Shown here: positions 60,959 through 64,000 of the stretch, in pieces
How positions within the stretch are numbered: position 1 is the first letter of the stretch
Layout: every line of letters starts with the position of its first letter
Assembly: GCF_010015445.1 (NCBI RefSeq)
Contig: NC_053122.1
Location: 36,593,513-36,657,512 of the forward strand
Source of the DNA: Perca fluviatilis
Taxonomy: Eukaryota; Chordata; Actinopteri; Perciformes; Percidae
Direction of reading: 5' to 3'
Length of the DNA stretch: 64,000 bases
Notes under the pieces: model-generated
Told to the model about the DNA's origin: nothing
Databases searched by the model: none
The model's input: the letters and a program-made list of their open reading frames with translations, nothing else
Position numbers and translations under genes: made by a program

Positions 60959-62090
60959 CATCTAGAATCTATGACTATTCACAAGATGTCTCCTACTTCA
61001 CTAGATGGAGTGGATGTATGATCAGTTCTTGTCAGATATCATCTTTGCGGCCCAGTCATTGACAATCACTGCACTAAATGAAATAACTATGGCAGACCAG
61101 TTCATCATAACCTCGCTCTGCAGGTCTGAACACTTCTGGTCTGGTCTCACTTGAGCCTTCTCTAAATTTCTTCATACCTCAAGGCTTCCTTTTTTGGAGT
61201 TTAATCCCAGTTCAGCTGAGACATGTTTAGGCGAGTATTACAAGTATTTTCTGAAATGTTCACTCCTCAGCATAATGGGTAGTCTTTAGTGTGGCGTAAT
61301 AGTTGGATGGGTGAACCGTAAACTGCATAGTTACCAGTTACCGGTTATCTTTAGGGTTAAGGTGAGGGTTAGCTGCCTGGAAGGCGACGTTGGAGGCTTA
61401 AAACACCATCGAGCCGAAAAAGTAGTCTGTCTGTAAGACCTAGCGAAGAAACCAGCTCCCAAATCCACTGTGATTTTAAATAGTTGTGATAAAACAAAGA
61501 AGAACGGAGGTTACAGAGTGAGCAGAAGGACCTGCAGAGTCATGCTGTGAAATGAGCTGCACCCTGTCAGCTCTCCTAGGTTTAATGTCAGCTCCTCTCC
61601 CGCACGGTACAAGCTCCTTAACTTCCTGTTTGGACCGTGCCCCTGGGATAATTCCTTTTTCAGATTAGATTAGTCGATTATTCTAGGAGTCTGGCCTGCC
61701 TGTTCCTCTTCCTGCTCCTTTTCCTCTTCCTCCTGCTTCCGCCTTTTTGATGATTTACAATCAATAGCCGATGCAGTATATCATTCCACATTATCCCACT
61801 TAATGCTGTGCTGTTGTAGTTGTCCGAAAAATGCACTTAAATCCAGTACGTCCCCCTTTGTCTCATTGAACGGGTTTCTTTTGAGGCTTTTTACCCTCTT
61901 GAGAAGCCAGAGGCGTGATGAACACTTTTGTTCATTTGCCTTCAAGACCAGAAATACAGGTTCAGGCCCCGTGAATGGCTGGTATTCTGAATAGAGAAAA
62001 GCAAGTTTGTTTCCCCCCCCCCAAGGACACATGGATTTTTAGGACACACGGATGAACACAAAGTCAAATCACACAATGCTTGTCATCAGT
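60959..62090. other. Unassigned intronic sequence
   Basis: Nothing recognised except a short match (61365-61415) to the repeat at 33001-33100. Confidence 0.4.
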
Positions 62091-62109
62091 TTGACAAAAC
62101 CTTCTCTGC

Positions 62110-62700
62110 GCAGGGCCTTCTTTATTTTAATTGTTTATTTAGATAGGGACAGTGCATACTAATGGTCAGTACAAGTACACTATGTAAATATGCTAGAGTT
62201 AGCACCACAGCTCATTTTCATCTGTTATCCCTAGGCAGATACATAAAAAGAAAAACCTGAAAAACAGTAACAAGCATGCAACACCCTCCTAGTTTGAGGC
62301 GAGACCAAATACAACAGAACATGTGAATGTAACACATAGTGAAATGTGTGAGGCAGTTAAAAGTGAGTGCAGCTTTGGTTTTCTAAAAGCCAGATTTTTA
62401 AATTTGTTTAATGAGTTATGAGTTTGAGGTATGTGGGACGGTCCCTTATCGTGTAAGGTAGGCTATTCCAATATTTATTTCCCTTTTACTGACAAAACAG
62501 TTTGTCCAAATTTGATGCGCCTAAAAGGTATTACACAGTCCCCCTTTGGTGGAGGCCCTTGTACTACCACCACTCTCAATTCTTTGAAAGAAGTCATTCA
62601 GTGGGGGAGGGGCACAATGATGTTTAGCCTTAAATACAAAACAGGCATACTTAAAAAAATTTAAATTCTCAAAACTCAATAATTCTGCTCACTGTATTCC
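62110..62700 (-). repeat. LINE 3' region, reverse strand (probable)
   Basis: 'tttaattgtttatttagatagggacagtgcatac' at 62127 is a typical fish retroelement tail read on the opposite strand. The following 550 bp have the same look. No intact ORF. Confidence 0.4.
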
Positions 62701-62716
62701 GGTCATTTGTAATTGT

Positions 62717-63113
62717 TTAACCCTTGTGTTGTCTTCCCGCCGGCCATGCAACTTTTTTGGGTCCAAATTTAAACCGTAAGAAGCTTTTGTCACTTTTTCT
62801 GGAGTTCTTTGTCGATTTTTCTTTTTCTGCGCTTTTGCCGTTTTTGTTCTTGTTTATTCCCGACATTTTTGTCACTTTTTTCAACGTTCTTTTATGAATT
62901 CTTTTCTTCAAATGTTATAAAATTGAATAAAACACACACATTCAATGAAAGTAGTGAACTGATCATACATTTTACTTGTGAAGAGTGTTGTAGGGAACCA
63001 TCCACGTTATTATTTTTGACAATTTGGTTGAAAGAAACCCACATTTCTGATTATAGAAAGTTTTTGGGAAAAAAAATGGGTCACATTTGACCCGAGCACA
63101 ACCGGAGGGTTAA
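62717..63113. mobile_element. TTAA-flanked non-autonomous element (CCCTTGTGTTGTC ends)
   Basis: TTAA at 62717-62720 and 63110-63113. Ends CCCTTGTGTTGTCTTC and GAGCACAACCGGAGGG. Related to the foldback at 886-942. T-rich interior. Confidence 0.65.
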
Positions 63114-64000
63114 GTGCAAGCTGAGTCTGATCCTTCTCCTGCTTCAGCTCTGACCAACCCTCCTCACTGTAGTTGAGTGTGTAGTTTTTCTGTGCAATGA
63201 GGGATTAACACAGACATTGCAGCTTCCTGCACTTTCACTTTTACCTCCAAATGAAGTTCAAATAAAGCATTGGATTGGTTATAACCTCCTCTTGCACCTG
63301 CGTCAAGCGATTATTTTGGTCAGTACAACATTATCATAAGTGATGGAGAAGTTGTGATAAACTGTCCAGCCTCTACCCCCCCTAAGAGATCAGCCGAACA
63401 CCGAATGGACCAGTGAATTTCACCCAGATAAATAATCAGTCAGGAGAACAGGAAGCTGAGATTGGGCTGTTTGTGTTGTTCCCTACAGCCTTGTATCTTT
63501 CATGGAAAAAAACAAACATTAGCACTAATCAGATTGTTCGTTCCATTTGTCTCACTGCCCCTTTGTTTTTAAGAGAACACAACAATCTGCATATTGTTAT
63601 AAGAATTCAACTTTTCAGGTCCACTGTAGGTCACCAGACGTTGAGATCTGTGCTTTCTGTCACACAGATAAATTCATGGATTGAGACGTAGACTTTGGTA
63701 GTTTAACGGTTTTTTTTATGTCCCCACACCATTTAGGCTAATCAAACTCCGTACCGCTCACACCTGAGTGAAATTCGCCCTTCTGGGTTCAGGCTGGAAC
63801 ATGTCTGGGGGGGAAATAGCTGTTTGGTGCAGTGTCCCCTCAGAGCTCCCTTTTTGAATTGTGTTCAGCAATGCATTGGTTCTGTTTCCCTTCTACCACT
63901 CTGCCTCCCTGCGTGTCTATCAGAAGGACCTGGCAGGATTTGCGTGGTCATTGAATAAATCTCAGCAAGCACTTTCTATCTCGGGTTTTCATCATCCCCG
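63114..64000. other. Unassigned intronic sequence to window end
   Basis: No exon of arhgap12 or other feature recognised. Confidence 0.4.

Overview
The window looks like nuclear DNA from a ray-finned fish, probably a percomorph teleost. It has a vertebrate intron-exon gene structure and very long CA/GT and CT microsatellites. Introns and intergenic DNA are full of short non-autonomous DNA transposons (TTAA-flanked and hAT-type), Tc1-like remnants, L2-type LINE tails and tRNA-derived SINEs. The species cannot be fixed from sequence alone.

Positions 1-27330 hold almost all of kif5b, the kinesin-1 heavy chain gene, on the + strand. Exon 1 (start codon and about the first 42 residues) lies upstream of the window. 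I place 24 coding exons (exons 2-25) with GT/AG borders and consistent phases. They join to 2787 nt (929 codons) and run from the first motor-domain beta sheet through P-loop, switch I, switch II, neck linker, coiled-coil stalk and the IAK autoinhibitory tail. A last, essentially non-coding exon carries a 3' UTR of about 1.9 kb ending at an AATAAA near 27306. The 26-exon layout matches my recollection of mammalian KIF5B. Whether this is the kif5ba or kif5bb duplicate cannot be told.

Positions 27331-30500 are intergenic and full of repeats. A GC/CpG-rich block at about 30540-30806 ends in a good splice donor and is the probable promoter and first non-coding exon of arhgap12. The next identified exon, 43262-44018, holds the arhgap12 start codon, SH3 domain and a Ser/Pro-rich linker (231 codons). 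From 44019 to the end is a long intron; the WW, PH and RhoGAP exons are not in the window. The tandem, same-strand order kif5b then arhgap12 is the same as KIF5B-ARHGAP12 on human chromosome 10. Kinesin-1 is a plus-end microtubule motor and ARHGAP12 a Rho-family GAP at junctions and in the actin cytoskeleton; nothing here suggests a shared operon-like regulation.

The most interesting material is in the repeats and how they touch splicing. Exons 19-20 of kif5b sit between a (GT)53 tract, which takes the place of the polypyrimidine tract of exon 19, and a (CA)29 tract just after the exon 20 donor. The kif5b stop codon overlaps a consensus donor. Transposons are nested up to three deep, and in one case a paralogous empty site inside the window proves a TTAA target duplication. 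No prokaryotic features, CRISPR, rRNA or functional tRNA genes were seen, and no undescribed gene system could be supported.
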